Assembly (NCBI RefSeq): GCF_006228125.1
Contig: NZ_VDFY01000099.1
Location: 1-37,718, forward strand
From: Micromonospora orduensis
GTDB taxonomy: Bacteria; Actinomycetota; Actinomycetes; Mycobacteriales; Micromonosporaceae
Direction: 5' to 3'
DNA: 37,718 nucleotides
The notes under the pieces are model-generated. The model did not search any database. It was not told where the DNA came from and saw nothing but the letters and a program-made list of their open reading frames with translations. Shown here piece after piece: positions 14,945 through 23,060 of this stretch. Position 1 is the stretch's first letter. Each line of letters begins with the position of its first letter. The position numbers and the translations under genes were made by a program.

Positions 14945-14947
14945 ATA

Positions 14948-14963
14948 CCTGACTTTAGTCAGG
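14948..14963. promoter_or_regulatory. Palindromic operator of the MarR-GNAT gene
   Basis: CCTGACT-TT-AGTCAGG is a perfect 7-bp inverted repeat with a 2-bp centre, 3 bp before the ATG of the MarR-GNAT gene. On the minus strand it contains TAAAGT, a possible -10 box whose start point would fall at the ATG. MarR proteins commonly bind such short palindromes over their own promoters, so autorepression is the likely role. Confidence 0.6.
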
Positions 14964-14973
14964 GAAAGGTGTT

Positions 14974-15528
14974 TCAGTGAACCCCGTGCTCGCCGGCGCG
15001 GGGCGCGGGTGCCGCAACGACAGCCGATTCGGTCGCGGCTCGGGCCTGCTCGAAATCCAGGAGGTCGTTCACGGCGTCGATGAAGGACCTGTCGAAGTCG
15101 CCGTAGTACAGCTCCTGGGCGACGCGCCAACGGTCACGGTTGGCCGGGACCGCGAGGACCTTGTTCAGGAACGTCGACGCGCCCTTCATCTCCGTCGCCA
15201 TCCGCGCGAAGTCCCCGTCGTACAGGTCGTCGTAGAAGCCCTGGAAAGCGTCGAGGAGAACACTCAGATAGGCGATGCTCCGGGCCTCGTCAAGGCTCAC
15301 CGAGCGATCCAGGCCGTGCACCTCGTACAGGAGTTCTGGATGCTCCAGGGTCGCTTCGTTTGCCACCGCGAACCCCTGGAACAGGTGGGCCACATTCTGC
15401 CGCTGTAGACCCTTTCCGGCGATCTCGGCGCTGCGGAGAGCGCCCTTGGCGTTCTGTAGTGCGAACCGGGCGGCAATGAGTGCCACCACGGCGGAGAGGG
15501 CCGACGCCACTACCGCGATAACGTCCAT
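14974..15528 (-). CDS. Membrane-anchored protein of unknown function
   Basis: A 184-residue protein. An N-terminal hydrophobic helix (VIAVVASALSAVVALIAARFAL) is followed by a helical region, probably cytoplasmic, with AKGALRSAEIAGKG and an acidic, aromatic-rich body (FQGFYDDLYDGDFARMATEM). I do not recognise the family. Similar one-helix proteins in actinobacteria are annotated as hypothetical and are sometimes linked to phage or defence regions, but nothing here supports such a role. The ATG at 15528 is chosen because the hydrophobic helix begins right after it; an upstream start at 15579 would add 17 residues. Its 5' end overlaps the tail of the decayed LtrA frame. Confidence 0.6.
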   Translation of the reverse strand: MDVIAVVASALSAVVALIAARFALQNAKGALRSAEIAGKGLQRQNVAHLFQGFAVANEATLEHPELLYEVHGLDRSVSLDEARSIAYLSVLLDAFQGFYDDLYDGDFARMATEMKGASTFLNKVLAVPANRDRWRVAQELYYGDFDRSFIDAVNDLLDFEQARAATESAVVAAPAPRAGEHGVH

Positions 15529-16397
15529 CGGGAAAGTCGCGCTCCTACCTTTTGTGGGGTGAACCACCCAAGGTAGCACTCCAGGCGAAACACGGTCCGA
15601 ACAGCGATTTCGGCCCCTGGCCGTCTGATTCTGCCCACCTCACCCCGATCGGCGCCGGCGGTAGCGCATGACAGCGACCCGGTCCAGGCGACCGCCGCAC
15701 CGGACAGCACGACCAGGGCGGCCACCCGGGGCCACGAGATCCGCCGATGGATCGCCAACGAGAACAGGATCCGCCCGACGAGGAACAGCGTCGGTCCACC
15801 CAGGATGGCCAGGACAGCGTTCGTGTCGCCGGCCACGGTGGGGTGGGCGATGCTCAGTTCCGCCCCGACCGCCGTGACCACCAGCCCGGCGACCATCACC
15901 AGGTGCAGATAGCCGGTGATGACGCCGAGCCGAGCCGGGTCGGCGTGCTCGATGGCCGGGGCCAGACGCACCCCGGCGGGCGTCACGTAGAGCAGCCCGA
16001 TCAGCACGGCGGTGGCGAAGAACAGCAGGAACGCGGCGGTCTCCGGCAGGTCCAGGCGGGTGTCGGCGTACGAGAGGCCGGCGACCAGGACGAGCTCACC
16101 GAGCGCGATGATCATGATCTGCTGGTACCGCTCCGCGAAGTGCTCGCCGGCGAGGTGCAGTTCCTCCGGCGCGGCGCGACCCAGGCGGGGCGTCGGCCAA
16201 CCGAGTCGTGGGCCGATCACATCGATCGCGAGTGCGAGCACCCACAGCGGCACCCGCCAGTCCGGCAGGAACGCGCCGGCCAGCCACGGCACCCCGGAGA
16301 GGCTGTACCAGGTCATGATCCGCAGCGCTCGACGTTGCCGTGGGTGTCCGCGCAGCGTGACGGCGGTGATGATGCTGCGGCTCCTCCCGGGTGGCAC
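15510..16397 (-). pseudogene. Truncated LtrA (low temperature requirement A) family membrane protein
   Basis: The frame encodes the second half of an LtrA-family polytopic membrane protein. The conserved core HLAGEHFAERYQQIMIIALGELVL is recognisable (split here as HLAGEHFAERYQ and QIMIIALGELVL), followed by helices AAFLLFFATAVLIGLLYV and FLVGRILFSLAI. Family members run about 370-400 residues and begin with a conserved LFFDLVFV-like segment. That N-terminal third is missing, and the stop of the methyltransferase gene lies only 54 bp upstream. After TGSLS the sequence stops resembling a membrane protein and reads Arg-rich out-of-family text to the stop at 15510. Both ends therefore look damaged, which points to a gene remnant. 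Confidence 0.6.
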
Positions 16398-16451
16398 GCA
16401 CGCCCTGCGTCCGTCGTACCACCCGGAAAGGCCACCCGAGGCGAAAGCGGG

Positions 16452-17246
16452 TCAGCGGCGGACGCCGACCCCGGCGTAGCCGTGCGAGTCCACGAGTTCC
16501 GGCTCCCCGTCCGGCCGCCACCGGGTGGTCTCCACCAGGCCGGGTTCCACCAGGTCGTACCCGGTGAAGAAGCGCAGCGTCTCGGCGTGCGTACGCGGCA
16601 CCAACGGCGCGCTGCTGTTGCGGTAGATGGCCTGCCCGCGCTCGGCCAGCTCCGGCGCGATGCCATCCAACGTCAGGTGGGACAGCACCAGGTGACTGCC
16701 GGGCACCGTGGAGTCACGCAGCCGGGCGACCGCCGCCCACGGGTCGTCGGCGTCCGACACGAAATGCAGCACCGCGAGGAGCAGCACCGCCACCGGCCGG
16801 TCCAGGTCGAGCGTGCCCCGCACGTCCGGGTGCGCCAGCAGGTCGTCGGGCCGCCGCAGGTCGCCCTGCACGACGGCCGTGCCGGGCACGTCCGGCAACA
16901 ACTCCCGGGCGTACGCGACGGCCACCTCGTCGTAGTCGACGTAGACCACCCGCGCGTCCGGCGCCACCGTGCGCACCACCTCGTGCACGGTGCCCTGGGT
17001 GGGCAGGCCGGCGCCGATGTCCAGGAACTGGCGTACGCCCTGCGCGGCGGCGTACCGCACGGCCCGGCGCAGGAAGTGCCGGTTGGTCTGGGCGGCCACC
17101 CCGGTCTCCGGGAAGAGGAAGATCTCCAACACCCGGTCGGCGGCGGCCCGGTCGGCGGCGAAGTTGTGGCTGCCGCCGAGGAAGTAGTCGTACATCCGGG
17201 CGACGTTGGGTCGGGCGGTGGCGTCGGCTGCCGGCTGGTCGGTCAC
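16452..17246 (-). CDS. DUF574-family SAM-dependent methyltransferase
   Basis: A 264-residue protein of the actinobacterial Methyltransf_19 (DUF574) family. The hallmark N-terminus ARMYDYFLGGSHNFAADR is followed by Rossmann motif I (FLDIGAGLPTQG), an acidic residue ending the next strand (VVYVDYDEVAV), and VAVLLLAVLHFVSD. The substrate is unknown; the family is abundant in Micromonospora and Streptomyces. GTG 17246 is chosen because AAGGGA lies 6 nt upstream and homologues begin at this point. It is transcribed divergently from the CxxC protein gene across a 145-bp gap containing an inverted repeat. The LtrA remnant follows closely downstream. Confidence 0.9.
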   Translation of the reverse strand: MTDQPAADATARPNVARMYDYFLGGSHNFAADRAAADRVLEIFLFPETGVAAQTNRHFLRRAVRYAAAQGVRQFLDIGAGLPTQGTVHEVVRTVAPDARVVYVDYDEVAVAYARELLPDVPGTAVVQGDLRRPDDLLAHPDVRGTLDLDRPVAVLLLAVLHFVSDADDPWAAVARLRDSTVPGSHLVLSHLTLDGIAPELAERGQAIYRNSSAPLVPRTHAETLRFFTGYDLVEPGLVETTRWRPDGEPELVDSHGYAGVGVRR

Positions 17247-17337
17247 GAGGGGTCCCTTCGACGGCGCGGTCGGATCTCGATGTCTAGCACCCGGGGCGAC
17301 GACCCGCCGCCCCCTCGTGTCGTTGATCCGGCTGCGC

Positions 17338-17359
17338 CCATGGTCATCCCAGACCACGG
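17338..17359. promoter_or_regulatory. Inverted repeat in methyltransferase/CxxC-protein divergent gap
   Basis: CCATGGTC (17338-17345) and GACCACGG (17352-17359) form an 8-bp inverted repeat with one mismatch and a 6-bp spacer. It is located 33 bp before the CxxC gene start, so it would overlap or abut that promoter. It is a candidate operator, but could be fortuitous. Confidence 0.3.
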
Positions 17360-17391
17360 TGGGGGCACCGACTCAACGAGGAGGGACGCCG

Positions 17392-17856
17392 ATGACCGCT
17401 CAACGGGAGACCGTGCAGGTCGACAACGACCTGTTCCGTGCCGTGTACGACTCGCCCGGCTCGCTGCCCGGCCGGCACCGGTGGACCACCCCCGAGTCGG
17501 ACGTCCGGCGGTTGGAGAAGCTGCTCGGCATGCCGCCGCGCAGCATCGGCGCCCCGCTCTGGGTCAGCGGCGACGAACCGGACTGCCCCAAGTGCGGTCG
17601 GCGGATCACCTGGTACGACATCGTCTCGTCGGCGCTCTCCGGCCTGCACGACAAAGCCATGATCGCGACCGTCATCCTGGGCGAGCGCAAGTACGTCAAC
17701 ACCGAGGTCCCCGACGCCATCGCCGGTGTACGGTGCTCCGACTGCCACATCGCCATCGACGGTCTGCGCAGCTTCAAGTGCCACAACTGGGCGTACGCCT
17801 TCGAGGCGCTGGAGGCCGTCCGCGAGCGGATGGCGGGCGGCCCGGCACCCGCCTGA
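17392..17856 (+). CDS. CxxC-CxxC protein of unknown function
   Basis: A 154-residue soluble protein. ATG 17392 has a strong GAGGAGGGA ribosome site. Two cysteine pairs, CPKC (Cys65, Cys68) and CSDC (Cys115, Cys118), plus C-H at 130-131, could bind zinc as a zinc ribbon with a long insertion. Between them is a hydrophobic helix-strand segment (MIATVILGERKYVNTEV). The family was not recognised and no enzyme motif is visible. The gene is divergent from a DUF574 methyltransferase, and its stop codon lies inside a perfect 12-bp terminator hairpin shared with the GH65 gene. Confidence 0.7.
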   Translation: MTAQRETVQVDNDLFRAVYDSPGSLPGRHRWTTPESDVRRLEKLLGMPPRSIGAPLWVSGDEPDCPKCGRRITWYDIVSSALSGLHDKAMIATVILGERKYVNTEVPDAIAGVRCSDCHIAIDGLRSFKCHNWAYAFEALEAVRERMAGGPAPA

Positions 17857-17868
17857 GCGGGTGCCGGG
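17841..17868. terminator. Bidirectional terminator hairpin between CxxC gene and GH65 gene
   Basis: CCCGGCACCCGC (17841-17852) and GCGGGTGCCGGG (17857-17868) form a perfect 12-bp stem with a CTGA loop that contains the TGA of the plus-strand gene. The convergent GH65 gene ends at 17875, so the hairpin can serve both transcripts. No U-tract follows, as is common in actinobacteria. Confidence 0.7.
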
Positions 17869-17874
17869 GTGAGG

Positions 17875-20253
17875 TCAGTCGGCGGAACGGCGGGTCGGGC
17901 GGCGACCGGGCGGGGAGGGCGGCTCCGGGCCGGGGTCCGGCACCTGCGGCATCGGGCGGGTGACCGGCGCCTCGCCGTGGTGCCACAGCTCGACCTCGAC
18001 GTCTGCGCTGGCGTCGGGCAGTTCGTAGCGGGCCTCGGTCGGACTCAACGTGACCCGCAGCCGGTCGCCGCGCCAGCGCAGGTTGAACGCCAACCGGTCG
18101 AGCCGCCCGGGTAGCCGGGGGTCGAAGGAGAGCACCCCACGGTCGTCGCGCATCCCACCGAAGCCCTGCACCAGCGCCAGCCAGGCACCGGCCAGCGACG
18201 CCAGATGCAGCCCGTCGGCGGTCTTGTCGCCCAGGTCCTCCAGGTCCTGGAAAACCGACTCGGCGAACAGGTCGTACGCCAGGTCGAGGTGCCCGACCTC
18301 GGCGGCCAGCACCGCCTGCGGTGCGGCCGACAGGGACGAGTCGCGGACCGTGCGGGCCTCGTAGTAGGCCAGGTTGCGGGCCTTCTCGTCGGCCGTGAAC
18401 TCGCCCGGGTCGAGCTGCATGGCGAGCACCAGGTCGGCCTGCTTGACCACCTGCTTGCGGTACAGCTCCAGGTACGGGTAGTGCAGCAGGAGCGGGTAGT
18501 CGTCCTCGTCGGTGGCCGCGAAGTCCCACTCCGGCTGCTCGGTGAACCCGGCGGCCTGCTGGTGCACCCCGCGCCCACTGTCGTACGGGATGAACATCGC
18601 GTCGGCGGCGGCCCGCCAACCGACCACCTCGGCGGAGTCGACGCCGAGCCGGCCGGCCAGCTCGGAAAGACGCTCGGCGGCGTCCGCCGCGCCACGCAGA
18701 TTACGCCGCGCCATCAGGTTGGTGAACAGGTTGTCGTCCACCAGGGCGGCGTACTCGTCCGGGCCGGTCACCCCGTGCAGGTGAAAGGCGCCCGAGTCGG
18801 ACCAGTGGCCGAAGCCGTGCCACAGCCGGGCGGTCTCCACGAGCAGTTCCAGCCCGGCCTCGGCGAGGAACCGCTGGTCGTCGGTGGCCGCCAGGTAGCG
18901 CAGCACCGCGTCGGCGATGTCGGCGTTGACGTGCAGCGCGGCGGTGCCCGCCGGCCAGTAGCCCGAGCACTCCCGACCGCCGATGGTCCGCCACGGGAAC
19001 GTCGCGCCGGTCAGCCGCAGCTCCGCGGCCCGCTCCCTGGCCTGCGGCAGGTGGGCGTGCCGCCAGCTCAGCGCCGAGCGGGCCACCGCCGGGGCCAGAT
19101 AGGTCAGCACCGGTAGGACGTACGTCTCGGTGTCCCAGAGCACGTGCCCGTCGTAGCCGTTGCCGGTCAACCCCTTGGCCGAGATGGTCCGGTCCCCGTC
19201 CGGGCGGCCCGCCTGGATCAGGTGGAACATCGCGAACCGGACCGCCTGCTGGAGTTCCGGATCGCCGTCGAGCTGCACGTCGGCGACCTGCCAGGCCGCG
19301 TCCAGGGCGGCCCGCTGGTCGACGAGCAGAGCGTCGAAGCCGTCCGCGCGGGCCGCGTCCGCCTCGGCCATGACCAGGTCGGCCAGCTCGTCGACGGGCG
19401 TCCCGTCAACTGTCGTGCACTCGTACGCGGCGAACTTCGTCAACCGCAGCCGCTGCCCCGGGTGCAGCCGGCCCGCCACCGTCACCCGTACCCGGTCCGG
19501 GGTGCCGTCGCCGGTGACCGCCACCGTGTCCGGTGCCTCCACCAGGTGGCTGACCGCCACCGCGACCCGCTGGCCGCTGCGCTCGGTGCGGTGCACCAGC
19601 ACCCCGTCGAGACCGTCCGCGCGGTACGCCTCACCGGTAAGCGGATCGGTGAGCACCGACGCGGCCCGCGGGTCGTCGGAGCTCTCCGGCACCGTCTCGT
19701 TCGCCAGCAGGTCCGAGCAGACCCGCAACTCGACGGGCGCGTCCAGCGGCTCGACCTCGTACCGGACGGCGGCCACCGGACGGCGGGGCAGGGACACCAG
19801 CCGGGTGCTGCGGACGAGCACCCGCCGCCCGGCCGGTGAGATCCACTCGGTTTCCCGGCGCAGCACACCCGCCCGCAGGTCGAGGACCCGTTCGTGGTCG
19901 CGCACCGTCCCGGTCCGCAGGTCCAACGGCTCGTCGTCGACCCAGAGCCGGATCAGCGCGGCGTTCGGCGCGCTGACGACGGTGTCGCTTGCCTGGGGAA
20001 ACGCGTACCCCTCCTCGGGGTAGCTCAGCTCGCGCCGCTCGTGGAAGCCGTTGACGTAGCTGCCCGGCATCCCACACGGCGCGCCCTCGTCGAGGACACC
20101 ACGCCAGCCGACCCACCCGTTGCCCAACGCGAAGATCGACTCGGTCTCGCCGAGCCGGTCCAGGTCCGCCACCGTACGCCGGATCCGCCAGGTCTCGTCC
20201 CCCACCATCCCGGCAGCGGGCGGCGGTGGGCCGGTGGTCGAACTGGTGTGCAC
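17875..20253 (-). CDS. Glycoside hydrolase family 65 (disaccharide phosphorylase or hydrolase)
   Basis: A 792-residue cytosolic enzyme with the GH65 layout: N-terminal beta-sandwich (about 1-270), linker helices, an (alpha/alpha)6 catalytic barrel (about 330-690) and a small C-terminal beta domain. Visible signatures are GNGWVGWRGVLDEG, WDTETYVLPVLTY, the catalytic acid motif GVTGPDEYAALVDDN with Glu500, and KQADLVLAMQ. GH65 phosphorylases use phosphate to split alpha-linked disaccharides such as maltose, trehalose or kojibiose; which one cannot be read here. GTG 20253 follows AGGAGG at about 4 nt. No beta-phosphoglucomutase gene is adjacent, although one often accompanies these enzymes. A hydrophilic Pro/Arg-rich tail ends the protein. 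Confidence 0.9.
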   Translation of the reverse strand: MHTSSTTGPPPPAAGMVGDETWRIRRTVADLDRLGETESIFALGNGWVGWRGVLDEGAPCGMPGSYVNGFHERRELSYPEEGYAFPQASDTVVSAPNAALIRLWVDDEPLDLRTGTVRDHERVLDLRAGVLRRETEWISPAGRRVLVRSTRLVSLPRRPVAAVRYEVEPLDAPVELRVCSDLLANETVPESSDDPRAASVLTDPLTGEAYRADGLDGVLVHRTERSGQRVAVAVSHLVEAPDTVAVTGDGTPDRVRVTVAGRLHPGQRLRLTKFAAYECTTVDGTPVDELADLVMAEADAARADGFDALLVDQRAALDAAWQVADVQLDGDPELQQAVRFAMFHLIQAGRPDGDRTISAKGLTGNGYDGHVLWDTETYVLPVLTYLAPAVARSALSWRHAHLPQARERAAELRLTGATFPWRTIGGRECSGYWPAGTAALHVNADIADAVLRYLAATDDQRFLAEAGLELLVETARLWHGFGHWSDSGAFHLHGVTGPDEYAALVDDNLFTNLMARRNLRGAADAAERLSELAGRLGVDSAEVVGWRAAADAMFIPYDSGRGVHQQAAGFTEQPEWDFAATDEDDYPLLLHYPYLELYRKQVVKQADLVLAMQLDPGEFTADEKARNLAYYEARTVRDSSLSAAPQAVLAAEVGHLDLAYDLFAESVFQDLEDLGDKTADGLHLASLAGAWLALVQGFGGMRDDRGVLSFDPRLPGRLDRLAFNLRWRGDRLRVTLSPTEARYELPDASADVEVELWHHGEAPVTRPMPQVPDPGPEPPSPPGRRPTRRSAD

Positions 20254-20314
20254 GAAGCCTCCTGGTGATGCCGACGTCCCCGACCAGCCAAGCAGAAACG
20301 CCTGAGTGGTTGCT

Positions 20315-20349
20315 GGACGAAGGTCGTGGGGCCGACCTGACCTTCGTCC
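20315..20349. promoter_or_regulatory. Perfect 11-bp inverted repeat between GH65 and PAP2 genes
   Basis: GGACGAAGGTC (20315-20325) and GACCTTCGTCC (20339-20349) are perfect inverted arms with a 13-bp spacer, in the 170-bp divergent gap. The spacer repeats GACCT, so AGGTC can pair with either copy. Arm centres are about 24 bp apart, near two helical turns, which suits a dimeric regulator. As RNA from either strand it would also fold into a stable hairpin. Confidence 0.5.
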
Positions 20350-20423
20350 GCAGCGGTGCCCCCTGCCGCGTTCCTACGATGTCTCCCGGGTGAACGGGGT
20401 ATGAACATTGAGTGAGGTGATGC

Positions 20424-21053
20424 ATGGTCGACAACGGCAGCATTGACGTTCCGGAGATCAGCGCCGAGTGGTACCGCGACGTCGTCGACGCCGCCGCCGG
20501 CAGCCCCGATCCGTTGCGGTGGTTCGTGGGGCACGCCACCGAAGGGGTGATCCTGCTCCTCGGCGCGCTGCTTGTCGTGGCCGCGCTGAGCCGCCTGTCC
20601 GGCGGCCCCCGCGACCGCGCGCTCGCCCTGGTCTCGCCGCTGCCGACCCTCCTGGCGTACGCGGGCAGCGAGTGGCTCAAGACCGTGGTGGACGAGGACC
20701 GGCCGTGCCGGACGGTCGGCCGGGCGATCATCGCGGGCGCCTGCCCACCACCGGGAGACTGGTCGTTCCCCAGCAACCACGCCACGATCGCCGGCGCCCT
20801 GGCGGTCACCACGCTGCTGCTCTCCCGCCGGCTCGGCCTGGTCGCGCTGCCACTGGCCGCGCTGGCCGCGTTCTCCCGGGTCTTCGTGGGCGTGCACTAC
20901 CCCCACGACGTCGCCGCAGGCGTGCTGCTCGGCGGCCTGGTCGCCGCACTGCTGACCCCACTGCTGGCCCGCGCGACGGCCGAGGCGCTCCGCCGCCGCG
21001 CCGACCGCGCCACCCGCACGACCTCCAAGCTGGCGAGCCGCTCCCGCCCCTGA
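20424..21053 (+). CDS. PAP2-family membrane phosphatase
   Basis: A 209-residue protein with several membrane helices and all three motifs of the PAP2/phosphatidic acid phosphatase superfamily. These are K-x6-R-P (KTVVDEDRP, Lys86-Pro94), P-S-x-H (PSNH, ending His119) and SR-x5-H-x3-D (SRVFVGVHYPHD). The active site faces outward in this family. Likely substrates are lipid phosphates or undecaprenyl diphosphate (possible bacitracin tolerance), not resolved by sequence. The start at ATG 20424 has a weak GTGAGG ribosome site. The gene converges with the prepilin peptidase gene; CCTGACC/GGTCAGG (21049-21083) may act as a weak shared terminator. Confidence 0.9.
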   Translation: MVDNGSIDVPEISAEWYRDVVDAAAGSPDPLRWFVGHATEGVILLLGALLVVAALSRLSGGPRDRALALVSPLPTLLAYAGSEWLKTVVDEDRPCRTVGRAIIAGACPPPGDWSFPSNHATIAGALAVTTLLLSRRLGLVALPLAALAAFSRVFVGVHYPHDVAAGVLLGGLVAALLTPLLARATAEALRRRADRATRTTSKLASRSRP

Positions 21054-21078
21054 CCGCCGGAGATCGCGGGGCTGGGGG

Positions 21079-21903
21079 TCAGGTTGTCAGGAGGAGGGCT
21101 GCCGTCGTGCCCAGCAGCAGGAACGGGCCGAACGGGAGGTGGGTGCTCCAGCGGGCCCGTCGGGCGGCCAGCAGTCCCACGCTTACCAGCGCGGACAGGG
21201 CGAACGCGAGCAGCATCCCGAGCAGCAGCACCGGCCAGCCGTACCAGCCGAGCAGCGCCCCCACGCTGAGCGCCAGCTTGGCGTCGCCCAGCCCGAAGCC
21301 GCGGCGGCCGAGCAGCAGCGTGCTGGTGGCGAAGAGCAGCGCCAGCACCGTACCGGCGGCGACGGCGCGCAGCCACGGACCCGGGGTGGCGTCGCCGAGT
21401 GCGGCCAGACCGAGCAGCAGCCAGGTCCCGGTGGCCGCCGGCAGGGTGAGCCGGTCCGGCAGACGGTGGACGGCCAGGTCGACGATGACCGCCGGGATCG
21501 TCCAGCCGAGCCACCAGGCCAGCGCCGACAGCGGTCCGACCGGCGGCCCGACCAGCACCAGCAGCACGACCGCGCCGAGCACCGTCAGCTCGACGGTGCC
21601 CGCCGGCGGGCCGACCCTCGCCCCGCAGCGGCCGCACCGGCCGGCCGGGCCCAGCGCCGGCCAGGGCCGGGGCAGGCCGATCGCCGCGCCGCAGGCGTCG
21701 CAGCCGGTCCGGTTGGCGGTGCCCGACGGTACGGCGTGCCGCAGGGCGGCCAACCGCAGCAACGGGCTGACCGCCACGATCGCGAGCCCGGCCGAGAGTC
21801 GGTCGGGACCGGGGCCGCGCCGCACCGATCGTGCCCGACTCTCGCGCCGGTCGGTCGGGTCCGGCTGGCCGGGAGCGGACGTCGGAGGGCCGGTCAGTGC
21901 CAT
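21079..21903 (-). CDS. Prepilin peptidase (A24 family, TadV/PilD-like)
   Basis: A 274-residue integral membrane aspartyl protease that cleaves pilin leaders. It has two CxxC pairs in a cytoplasmic zinc loop (CDACG and CGRCG), as in PilD-type enzymes. One active-site Asp lies in VDLAVHRLPDRLT and the second in the GxGD motif FGLGDAKLALSVGALLGW. About six or seven membrane helices follow the loop. A hydrophilic Arg/Pro-rich N-terminal extension of about 35 residues precedes the first helix. No methylase domain is obvious. It is divergent from the tad operon and is the expected processing enzyme for its pilin and TadE/F-like proteins. Confidence 0.9.
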   Translation of the reverse strand: MALTGPPTSAPGQPDPTDRRESRARSVRRGPGPDRLSAGLAIVAVSPLLRLAALRHAVPSGTANRTGCDACGAAIGLPRPWPALGPAGRCGRCGARVGPPAGTVELTVLGAVVLLVLVGPPVGPLSALAWWLGWTIPAVIVDLAVHRLPDRLTLPAATGTWLLLGLAALGDATPGPWLRAVAAGTVLALLFATSTLLLGRRGFGLGDAKLALSVGALLGWYGWPVLLLGMLLAFALSALVSVGLLAARRARWSTHLPFGPFLLLGTTAALLLTT

Positions 21904-22330
21904 GTCGGCCTCCCCGCTGGCACGAGTTCCCCGTCAACGTGAACACGGATCGTGACTGAACGATCGCTTCGGTGTAGCGGATGGCGCAGAAAGCGACCTG
22001 CACGCCCAAGGCGTCGGAGGCCGTCGCGGGCGGCGCCGGGGCCGCTGGTCCGGTCGACCTGCCGGTCCGGTCCGCCGGCCGGGAGAGCCGGCGCGATGCC
22101 GGGATGACGCCGCGATGTCCCACTCCCGCCACCAGCGGGAGGGGCGGGGGGACTCCACCCGTCCCGGCGAAGCCCGATCATCGGTGGCCGCCCATTCGGC
22201 CATTGACCGGGATGTAGCACGGACACCCGCCACCACCACCTGCCATCACGGAGCGTGTTCGCATGAATTGCCTCTGTTGCATCGGCGATCGTCAGCTTAT
22301 GCTCGCCCCTTGAGTGTGACGCAAGCCTCA

Positions 22331-22440
22331 CTACAACAACTGGACGACACAGGACCTTGCATTTGTAGAAGATCCGTATCGGTGAATGCAGAAGCGCAAT
22401 GAACAGCTCCGGATGTGCTGATCCGGGCGCGCTTCCGCAT
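22331..22440 (+). promoter_or_regulatory. Structured AT-rich leader candidate upstream of tad operon
   Basis: The 590-bp gap 21904-22493 contains no convincing gene. Within it, about 22230-22440 is clearly lower in GC than its surroundings. Visible pairings are CTACAA (22331-22336) with TTGTAG (22363-22368), and a long stem ATGC-A-GAAGCGC (22386-22397) with GCGCTTC-C-GCAT (22429-22440), one mismatch. The long stem encloses a second hairpin, CCGGAT-GTGCTG-ATCCGG (22409-22426). TGCATT (22358-22363) can also pair with AATGCA (22385-22390), which would compete with the long stem. It ends 53 bp before the first tad gene, so it could be a regulatory RNA leader. No known riboswitch class was recognised. 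CTCCCGC/GCGGGAG (22123-22141) is another hairpin in the gap. Confidence 0.4.
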
Positions 22441-22493
22441 GCCCGGCACCGGTGATCCGTCACCGCGTCGGGCGACCACGAGGAGGCTCGACG

Positions 22494-23060
22494 GTGCGCG
22501 GACGGCAGCTCAGACGAGCGGCAATCTGCCTGCTGGCGGTCGTGGCGGCGGTACCGGTCACGGCCTGCGCCAGCGGACGGGAAGTCGCCGAAAAGCCGAT
22601 GGCGGCCCCCCAGGAAGGTCGACGGACCGATCCCGATGTCGAACGGCAGGCCGCCGAAAAGGCCGCGCTGGCCGCGTACTCCGGTTATCTCGCGGCTTCC
22701 CGCACGGCGAGCGTACGCAGTGATCCGCGCGCGCCGGAACTGTCCCGTTTCCTCGCTGATCCACTTCTCACCCGGGTCCGGTTGTCCATTCACGAGGCCA
22801 AGGAGCACGGCGCCATGCGTACCGGGACACTGAAGTCCGACCCGACCGTGACGGCGGTCAGCCTGGACGCGATCCCGGCCACCGTCGACATCCAGGACTG
22901 CCTGGACACGAGCGCCTACCGGCTGATCTACGCCAAGGACAAGCGGGTGGTCCCGGGCAGCGGCGGCGGCAGACACCTCTCCACCGCCACCGCCACCCGC
23001 TATCCGGACGGGCGCTGGCTCATCAACTCCGGCTCGACCCACCGGGACCAGCCGTGCTGA
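22494..23060 (+). CDS. Tad-operon lipoprotein of unknown function
   Basis: A 188-residue protein starting at GTG 22494, with GAGGAGG 7 nt upstream. A basic n-region and hydrophobic core end in a lipobox (VTAC), predicting a lipid-anchored extracytoplasmic protein. The mature part has a charged helical segment (QAAEKAALAAYSGYLAAS) and a beta-rich end (RYPDGRWLINSG), reminiscent of small solute-binding or NTF2-like folds. The family is not recognised. It overlaps the next gene by 7 nt and is the first plus-strand gene of the tad cluster, so it probably belongs to the pilus or its envelope anchor. Confidence 0.75.
   Translation: MRGRQLRRAAICLLAVVAAVPVTACASGREVAEKPMAAPQEGRRTDPDVERQAAEKAALAAYSGYLAASRTASVRSDPRAPELSRFLADPLLTRVRLSIHEAKEHGAMRTGTLKSDPTVTAVSLDAIPATVDIQDCLDTSAYRLIYAKDKRVVPGSGGGRHLSTATATRYPDGRWLINSGSTHRDQPC

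Noticed and set aside
22115..22402. 95-codon frame in the tad divergent gap
   Set aside because: No ribosome site, no recognisable composition or motif, and it runs through the AT-rich folded segment; treated as noncoding.
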